This document shows positions 10,713-23,171 of a stretch of 64,000 nucleotides of DNA, in pieces. Every line of letters begins with the position of its first letter. The first letter of the stretch is position 1. The translations under genes were made by a program, and so were the position numbers. The notes under the pieces are model-generated. The model was not told the origin of the DNA. It did no database searches and saw nothing but the letters and a program-made list of their open reading frames with translations. The stretch lies in assembly GCA_963853835.1 (NCBI GenBank), contig OY970830.1, positions 30,837,966 to 30,901,965 on the forward strand, written 5' to 3'. This stretch comes from Calendula officinalis. Lineage: Eukaryota > Streptophyta > Magnoliopsida > Asterales > Asteraceae.

Positions 10713-12580
10713 CCCCTCCATTCAGTTCTCCTTAACCATCTCCATTTCTCCAAGTCTGCAATTACCTCAGTTCCTCAAGCGTGTGGTGCCTTCCAGCATG
10801 TGTAGTGCCAGATTCTGCATTTGGATATATTAATGGAAAGAGGCGTAAGTTTGCTGAATTAATTCTAGGGTTTTAATATGTCATCACATATGCAGGTTGT
10901 TTCGGTTCAATCAAGATCACATATGCAGGTGTGTGTATCATTTAAGTGAAGAACTTGATTCACCAAATTTCCCCAAATGAGAAATCAAAATAACTACATT
11001 ATAACCACCATGATTCAAACTTCAAATTATGTAAGTGTTTCTACGTCATCATCAATGATGCTAAAAAGCACTCCAATGCTTGTATAGTAATAATATTTTG
11101 GAACTGTTACTATAAGCATTTGAACAATTTGAGCATCAAAAATCACTTGGTTTCTTCTGTTATAAACTTCTAGGTTTATTAAAAATCAAAGAAAGTAAGC
11201 TTAATATTTCTCTACACCTTAGTTAATCTGGAACTTCTTGTGTTCTTTATACTAAAATGAATTAGCAAGTAATTAACCATAAGTTGTTTGTTAAATCATT
11301 TTGTTGTGTATTAATGATTTATATTAAATGCTATCATGTATGTCAGATGTGTGGTCTATACTGCGAAAGAAGTTGAAGAAAAGTATATAGCTGCAAAATT
11401 GTGGTTGATTTAAGGCCTTCTTCAAATTAATTTACCATAGAGTGTTCCATTTTCTTGATCAATTATTTAATTTGAGGTTTTGTTATAATTCTATTACTGT
11501 GATTATGTAAAATATATGTTTAAGAGACATGATTTTTTGTTCATTGTTTCAGTGAGTGTGGTTTCTTTAAAATATTTCTCCCAAAATTATCCAAACTACC
11601 CTCCAACTGTGAGAATTACATAAAAAATTTGGCATCCCAATGGTAAGTACAATACTTAGTAGGCTAAACATTTTTTTTTTGAATTACTTTTTTAAGCTAC
11701 CATAAGATGTGATTTTAACACAAAATATATATTCTTTTTTGGTGTTTTTTACGGTTTACACTGATGTAAAGGTTTGTATATCGATTTTCCAACCACCTTG
11801 TGACGATCCTAACAGCTATTAGCTTGCAAGTGAATGTTGGAACATGTTCATAAGGTATGACATTGATGTTACTCTTTATTTTTTTATATCAAAATAAATT
11901 GTTTTGCAAAATTTTGTATTCGTTGTCATGTTTTAGTTTGTCATTCAAAAATGAGTAACTATATTTCCACATCCCAAGTTGAGAGTATAGGTATTTGTTT
12001 TATATCAATGCTTTGAAGCCCTAACCTTGAACATTCTGCAAATGCTAAAGCTGAAGTATTCCTCCTCTTATATGTACTTTTTTTAAAGATAAATATAATC
12101 TCATGGTTAACTTATTTAGTTGTGTAATTAATTTAATTGGGTTTTTGGTGAGATTGCAGAAAGAATGGAGTGAAAAAGATATGATTTCAGGAGGAACGTG
12201 AGATGATGTGTGAGAAAATCGCCTGAAGCTGGCTCAATATAAATCATGAAATTGGCTTAATGTGTGGTCTTGTATGTCATATATGTGGCCATAAATTAAT
12301 TATGATCAAGACCAGAAGGTCTAAAATGATAGTCCCACAAAGAAGTGAGCTATGTGTGCTGTTTTATCATTAATTATATGTTTTATATACTATGTTAAAT
12401 GTTGTAATACTTTAGGAATTAGGTAGCAACAAGATACTAATTGTTGATTGACATGTTCATAACTGCAATTCCATTTTCGATACTCTGTTGATTGTTATCT
12501 TTTTTTTTCTTTTTTGAAGCTGTTTTACTTCATCGGAGTTTTACCTCTATTAGCAATTTGCTAGGTTTGCAACTTATACT
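10713..12580. other. Helitron interior of unknown origin, no gene seen
   Basis: No supported ORF. The segment at 10720-10860 is less AT-rich (CCATCTCCATTTCTCC, CCTCAGTTCCTCAAGC) and could be a captured 5' leader, but nothing was recognised. Confidence 0.3.
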
Positions 12581-13050
12581 TAGGGATGTAATCAAGCCGA
12601 GACAGCTCATGAGCTTCTTGAAAATGACTCGAAAAATTCTTGGATTCGACTTTGTTGTGAACCGAGTCGAGCTCGAGCTACTCGATTAGGGTTTCAAGTC
12701 GAGTTCGAGTTCCCTTATACTCAGCTTGACAAGCTTGCGAGCTTAATCGGGTTTCCATTTATTTACTCTTTTAACATTTTTTATATATGTAATTACAAAA
12801 ATATCTTTTTTATATGAGGAAAAAGAAAATAAACCTTACCTTGTTTCTTAATTTTACTCTTATAAATCAATTTACTGATGCATTTTATAAATAAAAAAAA
12901 TATCGAGCCGAGCTAAGGTGATCTCGAAAGTATCGATACCTTCACGAAGCTCGAGTTTACAAATTTAGGCTCTTCGAGTATCAAGCACGAGTTTATGATG
13001 TCAAGTCTTGCTCGAGATTGATAGAACTAGGCTCGGCTCGATTTTAGTAC
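12581..13050. mobile_element. hAT-like element or remnant with GAGCTCGAG subterminal motifs
   Basis: It starts TAGGGATGTAATCAAGCCGA and ends near GCTCGGCTCGATTTTAG, so the ends are related inverted sequences. Many CGAG / CTCG motifs lie inside. The outermost right end and a target duplication cannot be found, so the right edge is approximate. Confidence 0.5.
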
Positions 13051-13450
13051 TTCTTTATTACTGAAAGAGGTTAATATTTTAGTATTCAAATATCGTCATT
13101 GTTTGTGGAAGCTGCATTTCAAAAGTTCCATGGTCGGCTAAACTGTTAGGATTATTAACAATCAAAACTTATAATTAGTATTTTAATAAAATTCATTAAT
13201 TGTATGTCGGAGTTATTCTATACGGCACTTTTTATGATTATATGCATAAAGAACATAATTTGATTTGTGTAACTAGCAATTTCATGTTTTGATGGTTATG
13301 TATCTTAAACATTGTAGCTGGATCATGGTCACCTGCTCTGCTGAGAGTGTACAATTATTTTTAGAATAAACATGTAACCGGAAAGCATTTGTCTGCCGTA
13401 AAATATTGTTCATGGGTATTAGGCGTCGCATAGAGCGGGTACCCTGCTAG

Positions 13451-13813
13451 TCTATTTGGAATTTTGGATACACACGTCTCTCACGCATCAAACATCACAC
13501 ATCACACATGTATAGTATAAGCATCAAACAGTCAGGAAAGCGAATATGAAGTTAATTTAAGTTTCCTATCGTTTCCAATTTCCCAAGCCTGACAAATGAT
13601 AAAGAATTATTTATTTTTGTCATTTTCCTTTATATTATGTTGATGTCCAATCAACATGTTTCTAAAACCAAATATATATATATATATATCAAGAAAGAGC
13701 CAAAACCTTAACACTAAAACGAAGTTTTAATATTTGATTTAATATAAAATTATCAAAGTTATTCACTGATAAGAAAATAAACTTACAAAATATATTTCCA
13801 CGCAAATATTGTA
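13451..13813. other. Intergenic, no gene seen
   Basis: AT-rich sequence with a short (TA)n near 13673-13690. Confidence 0.4.
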
Positions 13814-14259
13814 CTTCCTCCGTTAAGTGATACATTTAAAGTTTTACATTTTTTAAGGTAAAAAATTATAATAAATATTAAATTAAATTAAATTGGATAG
13901 TTAATGATTGATGAGTCCCACATATTTTGATTAAAGAGAGTTTAATAATATTTATAAATAAAAGTATGGGTAAATGAGTCATTTTATTTTATTAAAGGAT
14001 ATATTTAATGGGTTTGAGTACGCTACTTTTTACCAAATAAGACAAATTTCAATATGTATCACTTATTTTGAAATACCCCAAAATAAAAGATGCATCACTT
14101 ATTTTAAAAGGGAATTAATTTTCATACCACATATTTTGATGCATCTACCACTATATACAAGTATTCCTGCAAACTGTACAAACATGTGAAGCACTTATTG
14201 TGGTAGATATATTAAAAGATATGGTATAAAAATCACCCCCTATTTTAAAACGAAGGAAG
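13814..14259. mobile_element. Stowaway-like MITE
   Basis: Ends CTTCCTCCGTT and AACGAAGGAAG form an inverted repeat flanked by TA (13812-13813 and 14260-14261). The form is close to the Stowaway CTCCCTCCGT terminus. At 446 bp it is longer than usual and holds repeated TATCACTTATTTT motifs. Confidence 0.65.
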
Positions 14260-14839
14260 TACATTTTTTTTAAGACCATCAAAAAAACAATTTATAATTA
14301 TTTTCTTGAGATAATGCGTGGCCACTTTCTCTTTTAAAAGGATATTTTCATTACAAGGTTTCTCGTAACTTATACTTATAATGTACGCGGCATAATATTG
14401 CCATGAATGCTTTTAATTTTTTTTTACCATCTAATAAATCTTTATTCAAAAAAAGATCGAACCCGTGACATACAGTAAATCATTCGAGAACGCTTACTTT
14501 TAGTCTTTTACTGTTTTTGAGATAATGCATGACCAAGTTGGTTAAACTTTTTTGAAGCTTTTATTGCTTTTAGTACTTGTATTTTTTATGGACCATTCTC
14601 ATTTTTTATTCGGAGAAGACATGTTTGCAGCTTCCAAACAAATTACTATTTGCAGACACAAAAAAGTTTGCATCTAATTGGAACGTGGACATGTGTATAA
14701 ATAGTTGTTTACTGTTCAACGCTAGTTCCAAAATAACACTTGAATTGAAGTTGCTTGATATGACCAATCATCCTGCCAAATTATTGCAACATTCTTGTTC
14801 TTTTTTATTGCAATATTTTCGTTTGTATTGTACATGGCA
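14260..14839. other. No gene; weak tRNA-derived repeat head at 14455-14550 (minus)
   Basis: On the minus strand GGGTTCGATC resembles a B box and a CCAACTTGGTCATGC block upstream resembles an A box, so a decayed SINE is possible. A 153-codon open frame from 14577 has no recognisable domain and runs into the GTTCG-type repeat that follows, so it was not called. Confidence 0.35.
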
Positions 14840-15281
14840 CTTTAAATTAATCGAACGAATACGGACGTATTTGTTCATTTTCGTTCTTTCAGATAAATAC
14901 ATGGTCGTTAACTGTTCGTTAACACTTAAGCGAATGGATTTCTGTTTTCATGTTCATTTTTTAAAACGAATAAACATACAAATATCAATACAAAATAACT
15001 TTGATATATTATCATTTTGTGTAGATTGTTTGTACTAATTCGTCTAAGTATAACCATTTTATAGATATTGAACATAAACGAATGAACATACACAAACCAA
15101 CTTTAACAAACGGCTTACTGAATGTTCACGAACGTAAATGAACATAAACGAATGAGACCTATGTGTCGTGCTCGTTCTTTTAACTAAACGAACATAAAAA
15201 TTTGTTCATTTTGTTCGTTTAACAAATAAACGAGTTTTCTACGAGCAGTCATGAATGATTCGCTGAATATTTGGTTCATTA
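14840..15281. repeat. AACGAACATAAACGAA-type dispersed repeat
   Basis: Repeated GTTCGTT / AACGAAC words typical of small hAT-type plant repeats. Its right flank was the target of the next element. Confidence 0.45.
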
Positions 15282-15617
15282 TAGGCATGTGCACAGTCCA
15301 AGAACCGGACCAGACCGACTAGGACCAAGAATCGAAAAAATGATTTTTGCCGGACCAAGGACCGAACCGATGATGCTCGGAACCGGACCGAATCGGACCA
15401 AGAACCGGTCGGAACCGAACCGAACCGAACCGAGAACCGAGGTAATTTCTTCGATATTATTTCGATTTTTATCGGTTTTGGACCGGACCGAACCAATTGG
15501 AACCGAGAACTGCTTTTTCATAAAAGTTAGAACCAAGAACCGAACCGATATAGTTCGGTCTGGTCCGGTCCGGTTCTGCGGTCCAAGTCAGTTCTCGGTC
15601 CAATTTGCACATGCCTA
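15282..15617. mobile_element. hAT-type MITE with perfect 8-bp target duplication
   Basis: 336 bp with ends TAGGCATGTGCACAGTCC and a matching inverted TTTGCACATGCCTA. It is flanked by a perfect 8-bp duplication GTTCATTA (15274-15281 and 15618-15625). The interior is an array of AACCGGACC-type motifs. Open frames on both strands come from this array and are not genes. Confidence 0.88.
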
Positions 15618-16182
15618 GTTCATTACATGCTTAACAACCATTAGAACTTTTATCATAACCTTTATAAGAGAAATGGTGCATATTGTTCTTTTTGTGCAGC
15701 CATTTAAACTTATAACAGAAATAATGCATAGCCTTAGTATAATAGTATTTACATACTCGACTAGATGTCATATCTTGAACTCATGAATAAAAGATTAAGC
15801 ATTTTATAGACGATTTAATGTACTATTAAACGGTTTATAATATTGATCTTACTAGGAGAATGTAAAAATTAATTGTATTAAGACCATAAATTTCAACACT
15901 CACATAAACCACCCTCTTGCTCCAGAGGCCCATTTATTATTATAAATATCCTAGAACTTAAATGATGGGCTCTCTAGAACTAAAAGAATGAGTAAGTAAA
16001 AGAAGTTACGGTAAGTTTACTAGCCCAAATATGGTGTAATGGGCTTAATGATACAATATTGAACAACCATATAGATATAGAACCATAGAAGTATATTATC
16101 ATAAAGATAAAAAGCATATAAATATCTCGTACATGGTTATTTTGTGGCAAAATACTGTTGAACCGTAGTCTTTTTATTATAA
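15618..16182. other. Intergenic, no gene seen
   Basis: AT-rich, no supported feature. Confidence 0.4.
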
Positions 16183-16225
16183 CTAGTAATGTTTACCCCG
16201 CGCGATGCCGCGGAGATTTTAATAT
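16183..16225 (-). mobile_element. Helitron 3' terminus
   Basis: On the minus strand CCGCGGCATCGCGCGG can form a short CG stem with a GCAT loop. It is followed by GGTAAACATTACTAG and a T. A GC hairpin about 10 nt before CTAG is diagnostic of Helitron 3' ends. The 5' end, which should lie at higher coordinates, was not located. Confidence 0.75.
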
Positions 16226-16573
16226 GATACCTAAAATAACATTTACTGATATTCGTATAACTATAGATTCACATTTTCAATAGTTTAGATATGATAAATA
16301 ATTTGAGTTGTAAAATAAAAGTAGTAAATGTTATATTTAGCTAATTTGCACATTACAATTTTTAGAAAAAACAATAATGTATTAAAATAAATAGGGTTAG
16401 AATAAAAGTATTTAGAACTTAAAATGTTACAAAACTAAAAGAGAACTTTTTTTTGTCAAAGTTGATATTTATAAAAAGAAAATAAATTAAATTGAGCAGC
16501 ATGTCATCTTGTGTATTTCGCATTTCAGTTTTTAAATATTGAAAAGCTAGTTGCCCAGTAATTAAAAAGTAAA

Positions 16574-16655
16574 TGAGGCGGTGGGACTTGAATCCTGGTC
16601 TCCCCAGCGTTGGTGTGCTAAAAGACTTAAATATTGCCACTTGAGCAGATCCCAT
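16574..16655 (-). repeat. tRNA-derived (SINE-head-like) sequence
   Basis: The minus strand shows TGCTCAAGTGG (A-box-like) and GATTCAAGTCC (B-box-like) about 45 bp apart. No full cloverleaf could be drawn. It lies upstream of the Helitron terminus, so it may sit inside that element. Confidence 0.5.
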
Positions 16656-16932
16656 ATTATAGTACTGCTTCCTTATATTACTTTTAAATACGAAAAAAGC
16701 GCCTAATAAAACAAAAAAGCACTGTTCACCCGCGTTGCTAAATGTATTATAGTAAATACGTACAAAGAAACAAGTTGTTTATAATCAAATCAAAAATCGT
16801 ATAAAAATCACTTTATTCTTATTCATGTTTAGTTTATACAGAGGTTAAATATCCTAATTAGCAATATAATTTGTACGGTGGTTACTGGTTAGTGTTGGTT
16901 TCTGTAACTTTTTAAAGTCGGTTTTAATAATA

Positions 16933-17127
16933 GGGATTTGCTAACCATTGCCCTTAGGGCAATGATTAACAATGATTAAAGTGGTTAATGTACAACAAAG
17001 AAAGCATAATTAATTAAAGTTGGTTAATAAAATGCATGGAGATGGTTTTTTATTAGGTAGTTTATAATTAATTTAAGCCACAAAAATTCCTTAACTATTG
17101 CCCTTAGGGTATTTGTTAGCATTTACC
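16933..17127. mobile_element. Small MULE-type MITE with 9-bp target duplication
   Basis: 195 bp, starting GGGATTTGCTAACCATTGCCC. The end is inverted to it (GTTAGCATTTACC), and both arms carry GCCCTTAGGG. It is flanked by a perfect 9-bp TTAATAATA (16924-16932 and 17128-17136). The 9-bp duplication fits the Mutator superfamily. Confidence 0.75.
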
Positions 17128-17741
17128 TTAATAATAATTTGTTTTTGAGACAATTGTTTTGTAATTAATGTTTTTGTTGTCTACCTTGTAAATAATAAAG
17201 GTTTTTTTATTTTTATTTTTTATAATGCTTACTATATACATAACCTAAAAGTGTATGTTTTCTAAAGAGTTAACCCCTAGTTCAAGACAACATAAACAAC
17301 TTTGTTTTGTTCCTTGCTTAATCGCGCTTCAATCTATCAAACGATCACAAGATTCAAAAACCCCTTTTGTCCTTTTATGTCGCTTTTCACCTTATTATCA
17401 ACCCGAAAAAACAAAAACAAAAACAAACTATAACACTTTACAAAAAGTGTGTAAATATTATTCCTTTGTTCGATCTTCTTTGTTTTTGAATTTGAATCAT
17501 TTTAAGTCATGTTTCTTTGTAAAAGCTAAAACATAAGTACAAAGATTCTTACATAAAATGATAAAACCAAGTTAGCAATCTTAAGCAATACTCTTACCAT
17601 TTTAACATTTATGTCACCGTCTTCTTCTTGTCACCAACACAATTGTTTTCACAACAACAATATCTAATCTCTTCAAATGAAAGATATGGTAGATGTAAGA
17701 TGTAGATAGTCATAACTTAATTACTCATATTAGAGTCATTG

Positions 17742-18240
17742 AACATAAGACCCCTGCCAACGGTGCCGTCGTAGGCACGTCGACAGCCCGTCGAGGGTTG
17801 ACACCGATGGCACGGAGCCGTCTTGGCTCACGTCGGTAGGATGGCGTCGTGGTGGAGACGGGGGAGAAGGGGGCGTCGTGGGCAGCCGGAAGAGAGAGGG
17901 GGGAAGAGAGAGGGGGGAAGAGAGAGGAAGAGGGTGTTTGGGGGTTGTACATCATGCATAAAGACTTGTACTATTGTCATTTTTTTTATATAAAATAGGT
18001 TTTTTTTTCTTTATTTCTTTTTTTTATTATAATATTTTTATTTTTATTATAATTCTAATGTTTTTTTTTATTATAATGTAGTGCTTTTTTTTTTTAATTA
18101 AAAATGATGATGTGGAAATGTTGAGTTTAGTGATGGGTAGGGTTGGCACGACCGTGTCAGTAGCGTGTCAGTAAGGATGTGCTGACGTGGCGCTACTGAT
18201 GGGTTTAGTGATGGGTAAGGGTTGGGAGAGGCCTAATTAA
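17742..18240. repeat. GC-rich repeat-like patch in AT-rich surroundings
   Basis: 17745-17950 is GC-rich with a GGGGGAAGAGAGA tandem. 18120-18230 carries repeated GTGATGGGT and GTGTCAGTA words. The two halves are joined by T-rich DNA. It is probably a non-autonomous transposon with captured or diverged sequence. No ends could be fixed, and the short minus-strand frame here is not supported. Confidence 0.35.
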
Positions 18241-20400
18241 CCCATATATTCTTTTGTTTTAATTACTCATATTTAACTTTTTTTCACAATTGATTAATGA
18301 TTTTCATATGCTTAGCGTTTAATTGCCTTGTTGATTGTAAACTAAATTTTCTTAAAACCAGAACCAATGATTGAGGAACTAAAATCAATGGCTAAAGCTA
18401 GTATCTCCAATCATAGAGTTTTTTTATATAGCCGTTTGGAAAAAGATGATCTCACTATATATTTAGTTATGATTACAACCATATTTCTAAAGTGACTGAT
18501 CTATTCTACTTTAAAGAAGTATTTACTTTTAGACCTATAAATAACCAATGATTTTTTAAGGGTATGGGGTTTTACACTTCTCTAAATTTACAGAAAAAAA
18601 CTTCCCTATAAATTTACGAAAAGATAAATTGGGTTTTAAATGTTTCTGAGATAAAAAAAACGACACATAACTCTTAAAGCTCAAAGAAATAAGCTACTTT
18701 AATATTTTTGGTTCTTTTGGATTTTAACTTAATATCATTAAAAGTGTAAATAAACAACTTAATTTTATGATATATTTTTGAAAAGTTTAAGAGTTAAATA
18801 TGTAAAATTTTTGCTTTATTAAACTAATTAGTATAAATACATAATATAGCATGTGTCGACAATACATATAATTTATTTACCGGGGTGACCGTTTACCCAA
18901 AAAAACAACACATATAATTTTCGAGAGTGGTATGGCATTGTTCATATCATGGATAAGATGAGATTATGAAATAGAAATAGTAGACTTCACATTTCAATCA
19001 TTTTATGGATAAAAGGATGAAGTGGAAAAATTCAATAGAAAGCAATATAATTTTTTATAATTTCCCCTTTAATATTATATAATATTTGCAAACAAATATC
19101 CAAACACCACTTTAGAGTTTAGATACCAAAGGTGGAGGATAAATTGTCATTATTTTACAGGGGTATATAATTAGTGGTGTTAAAGGCAATTCAGCTTTTG
19201 TTTGGCATATAGTCTATACCCAAGACAAGCTTCCACACCACAAAGCTTTTGAAAAAAGAGAAAGTGAAGGGTGTCATTATGCAAAATAAAGATAGTTAAG
19301 GGGGACAAAGTTTCCACAGCTGGTAGCTTTTGCAGTCTTTAAAAAAAAGAAAGTTACAACTTGCACCCTTTTAAATATGGTTACTGTCCAGATAAAGCTT
19401 GTCCATTTCTTTTTATTATATTTTATTTATTACATGATCTTTTGCTTGAAAGTAAGGGAAGCTATTGCCTTGGATCTATAACTTCAAATTATCAGTCTAA
19501 AGCAGTCCAACTTCCACCATTTTCTATGTACTTTCTCACCTTTCTGTTTTATGAGAGAGATAAAAAGGAGAGATAAATAAATTGCAGAAAAACAAAATGA
19601 AAAGAAGAAAGATCAAATACATAATGTTTATATGGTTTGTTTGGATAATTAGAATTACATAACTATATATTTCTTAATTACAGTTAAAGATAAGTTGACC
19701 GTATTATATTCTTCCTTAAAATCAGTTTTGCCCAAATTGTAAAAATTATCAGCTTGTAAAATGAGTCAGAAACCAAGTTATAAAAAAAATCAAAATATTA
19801 ATTTAGAAACCAACCCTAAGATGGTCAAAAAGACACATTGATAATGTAGAAAGTATGCATACAAAACGATAGGATATGAAAAATGTCATTTATGAAGTTA
19901 TAATTAACCTAATTTAAGCATAAGTCACGATTTTGTGTGTGTTAGAGAGAGATGCACATACATAATCAAGATATTATTCATCTATTAGAGGTTGGGTTCG
20001 ATAAGACCGGTCGAGTTGACAGATTCAACCTTTTTGCAAGATCTATTAATTATTAATTATTAATTATATTAATATATAGTAATACAACTTCTTATTATAA
20101 AAGGAAAAACAAAACACTAAACTGATAAGATGGAAAATTGGTCGTTATAATCTAGTTTACATTACTGTTTAAAGGTTGAATTAGTCTTTTTATGAAAGAA
20201 ATTTGCTTTGCATCACATGCATTCCACTGTCACATACAAAACTAACACCTACAAGAAAAGCACAAAAGACCCACTTCACACTACTTCTTTATTCATCTTC
20301 TTATAAACCACACATCACCACTACTGCCAACACAATACGCATACCAACTTTCAAGATCAAACTCACATGAAGAACAAAACCATTTCTTAAACCCTACTTT
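18241..20400. other. Intergenic region upstream of the SMXL gene
   Basis: No gene seen. 19390-19500 contains a block (GAAAGTAAG-GGAAGCT..TTGGATCT) that recurs at 27379-27445. It may be part of the SMXL promoter or a dispersed repeat. Confidence 0.4.
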
Positions 20401-20425
20401 CATATATATATATATATATATATAT
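20401..20425 (+). repeat. (TA)n microsatellite just upstream of the SMXL start codon
   Basis: About 12 TA units, 32 bp before the ATG and probably in the leader or core promoter. This repeat type is prone to length change and is the target of the MULE-like elements elsewhere in this window. Confidence 0.8.
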
Positions 20426-20456
20426 AGATCTTTCAAAAACCTAACCCTAGTGAAGC

Positions 20457-23171
20457 ATGAGGGCTGGAGGCTACACCATCCAACACACACTAACACCCGA
20501 AGCCGCAAACATTGTGAAACAAGCTGTTGGTCTTGCTAGACGGCGTGGCCATGCCCAGGTCACACCTCTGCATGTTGCTAGTGCGATGCTGGCATCGCCA
20601 ACAAGCCTTCTTAGGAAGGCTTGCTTGCAACCTAACTCACATCCTCTTCATTGCAAAGCTCTTGAGCTTTGCTTTAATGTGGCCTTGAACCGCCTTCCCA
20701 CCACTCAATCGAGCCCTATCATGTTAAACCTGAATCAATCTCAACACCCTTCTCTTTCAAACGCGTTGGTGGCCGCTTTTAAGCGTGCTCAAGCTCACCA
20801 ACGTCGTGGTTCTATTGAAAACCAACAACAACCTATTTTAGCTCTTAAAGTAGAGATAGAACAACTTATTATATCCATCTTAGATGATCCTAGTGTAAGT
20901 AGAGTCATGCGGGAAGCCGGTTTTTCTAGCACACAAGTCAAAAACAACATTGAACAAATGGAGATATCTATCTCTTCCCCAAACCCCCTTAGTTTTTCTC
21001 AATCAAAAGAGAACATCAAACCCAAATCTTTAGCCAAAGCCCAAGATGAAGATGTGAAAAGTGTTATTGAAATGATGATGAATAGGAAAAGAAAGAATAT
21101 TGTTGTTATAAGAGAGTGTTTAGCTAGTGGTGATGCTATAGTTAGAGGAGTTATAGACAAATTCGAAACCGAAAACAACATCAATCTACGACTTATGCAA
21201 TTTGTAAGCCTTCCTTTACACTCACTACATCATCTTTCAAGAGAAGATGTTGAAGATAAAGTTAGGGAGCTTAAGTGTCTTGTAAAAAGCTTTGTGGGTA
21301 GAGGAGTAATCTTGTATTTAGGTGATCTCAAATGGGTCTCGGAAACTCACAACGAGCAAAAGCTCAACCGAAGCTATTACTACTCTCCAATGGAGCATAT
21401 GATCATGGAGCTTAGTGGACTCATGTTTGGTGTTGATGGTGGGAAGTTGTGGTTGATGGGGATAGCCAATTCTCAAACATACATGAGGTGCAAAACAGGT
21501 CACCCTTCACTTGAAACACTATGGGATCTTTGTCCTCTTACACTTCCTGTTGCTAGCTTGGATCTCACCCTCAATCTTGAAAGGTAAAAAACTTTGGTAC
21601 TTTTATATATATCCTAAAGATTAACTTTATCATGTTAATTAAAAAACTGATCTTTGAATGTGATTTTGTTTTGTTAGCAGTAAAGATTCAGGAAATGAGA
21701 TGAAAGTGGTCACTTGTTGTGGGGAGTGTTCGGTTAACTTAACACGAGAGGCTAGAACCATAACGAGCTATGGTCGAACAAGTGAGTCCATAACTACTAC
21801 TAAAGGCTCCACTTTGCCTTCATGGCTCCAACAATACAAAGAAGAGAATTCAAGACAAACCACCAACGATCAGGTTAGATTAATTTTGTTACACTATATA
21901 TATTTATAAAAGAGTATTGATAATAACTACAGTTAAAAATTGAGGACATGCATTAATTGTACTAGTCACGTATTATCATCAACCACTTTGAGATGCTTAT
22001 AAATTATATTTTAAGTAAAATCATTTATGCATGTGTTAACTCCTAGCCGTAGCTTTTCTTATGAAACATAATCTTGTAGTACGTAGCCATCTAAAATAAT
22101 TAACATGATAATTAAATGTGTTAGCAGGAATGTGAGAAAGTTGGGAATCTTTGCAAGAAATGGAACTCAATTTGTAGCTCACTTCACAAACAACAACCAA
22201 TGTCTTCTTCACCAAATTTGCACCAACACCATCTCACCTGGCCAGTAAATGTCGAGTCCATCACATCACCAAAAGAACACCAGTTTTTCATCGGTAATGA
22301 GTGTTTCGAAGAGCCCAACCCGAAAACCCTCATGCCTGAACTTTTATCGAATCCCAATTCGAGCCCAAATTCCGCTTCTTGTAGTGAAGCAAGTGATCAA
22401 GAATACTACACACACAAATTTAAGGAAATGAATCCTGAAAATGTTAACATTCTAAGCAATGCATTGGAGAGAGTTGTACCATGGCAAAGAGAAATAATTC
22501 CAGAAATAGTAAGTACCATACTTCAATGTAGGTCTTGTTCTATGGAAAGAAAAGGGAAAGAAGAAACATGGTTATCTTTCTTGGGTGGTGACAACCATGG
22601 GAAAGAGAAAATAGCAAGAGAGTTGGCCAAAATTGTATTTGGATCAAGAAACAATTTTGTGCAAATGGGATTGAGTAGGTTTTCATCAACACGAGCCGAT
22701 TCAACGGACAATGATCAAGAATTCGTTAGCAACAAAAGGGCGAGAGACGAAAACGGACAAAGTTATCTCGAAAGGTTCACCGAAGCTATAAAAGAAGACA
22801 CAAACAGCGTGTTCTTCATGGAAGATATTGAGCAAGTTGATTACCATTCCCAAATGGGAATCAAGAAAGCAATCAAGAGTGGTAGGATCACATCAAATGG
22901 TGGTGAAATGGTTCTTCTTAATGATGCAATTCTTATCTTTAGCAGTGAAAGCTTGAGTTCGATTTCAAGAGCGTGTTCTCCTAGCGTTAGGAGGAAGTAT
23001 AGCGACCGACAAGAAACCGTTGGAGATTGTGAAATGGAGTCTATGATCAATTTGGATTTGAATGTTGCTACTGAAGATGAAAATAGATCAAATGAACATG
23101 AATCAGTTTCAGATATTGGGATTTTGGATTTAGTTGATAAGCAACTTATTTTCAAACTCCAAATGTTGTGA
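20457..23171 (+). CDS. SMXL3/4/5: SMAX1-LIKE protein, SMXL3/4/5 type
   Basis: Exons 20457-21583, 21681-21873 and 22128-23171 join in frame to 787 residues. All junctions are GT-AG, and the first acceptor is an AGCAG pair that could add one serine. Residues 1 to about 175 are a double Clp-N domain with the SMXL hallmark ARRRGHAQVTPLHVASAML and the ELCFNVALNRLP motif. A degenerate Walker A (GGDNHGKEK, near 593-601) opens the C-terminal Clp ATPase-like part, followed by RFSSTRADST and VFFMEDIEQ. An EAR repression motif LDLN lies at 749-752. The FRGKT degron of SMXL6/7/8 is absent, as known for SMXL3/4/5, which act in phloem formation independently of strigolactone. Family members are nuclear and recruit TOPLESS. 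At 787 residues the length is nearest to SMXL3, but the clade member is not certain. Confidence 0.92.

Larger units (their letters stand above)
8627..13450 (+). mobile_element. Probable Helitron carrying nested insertions
   Basis: The left end reads TCTTTACTATCTATAAAGC after an A (8626), like many plant Helitron 5' ends. The right end reads GCGGGTACCCTGCTAG and is followed by T, giving the CTAG end and A/T target expected. The hairpin before CTAG is weaker than usual. Inside lie a tRNA-like segment, a complete solo LTR and an AGGGATGT-type element, but no Rep or helicase. It would therefore be non-autonomous. Pairing of the two ends is inferred and not proven. Confidence 0.45.

Noticed and set aside
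14577..15038. 153-codon plus-strand ORF
   Set aside because: No recognisable domain, and it runs into a dispersed GTTCG-type repeat.
15239..15618. Three overlapping 85-115 codon frames rich in Arg/Ser/Val or Pro/Thr/Glu
   Set aside because: They lie in the ACCGGACC motif array of a 336-bp hAT MITE with a perfect target duplication.
17725..17955. Pro/Ser/Arg-rich 76-codon minus-strand ORF
   Set aside because: It is produced by a GC-rich, GGGAAGAGAG-repeat patch with no homology signal.
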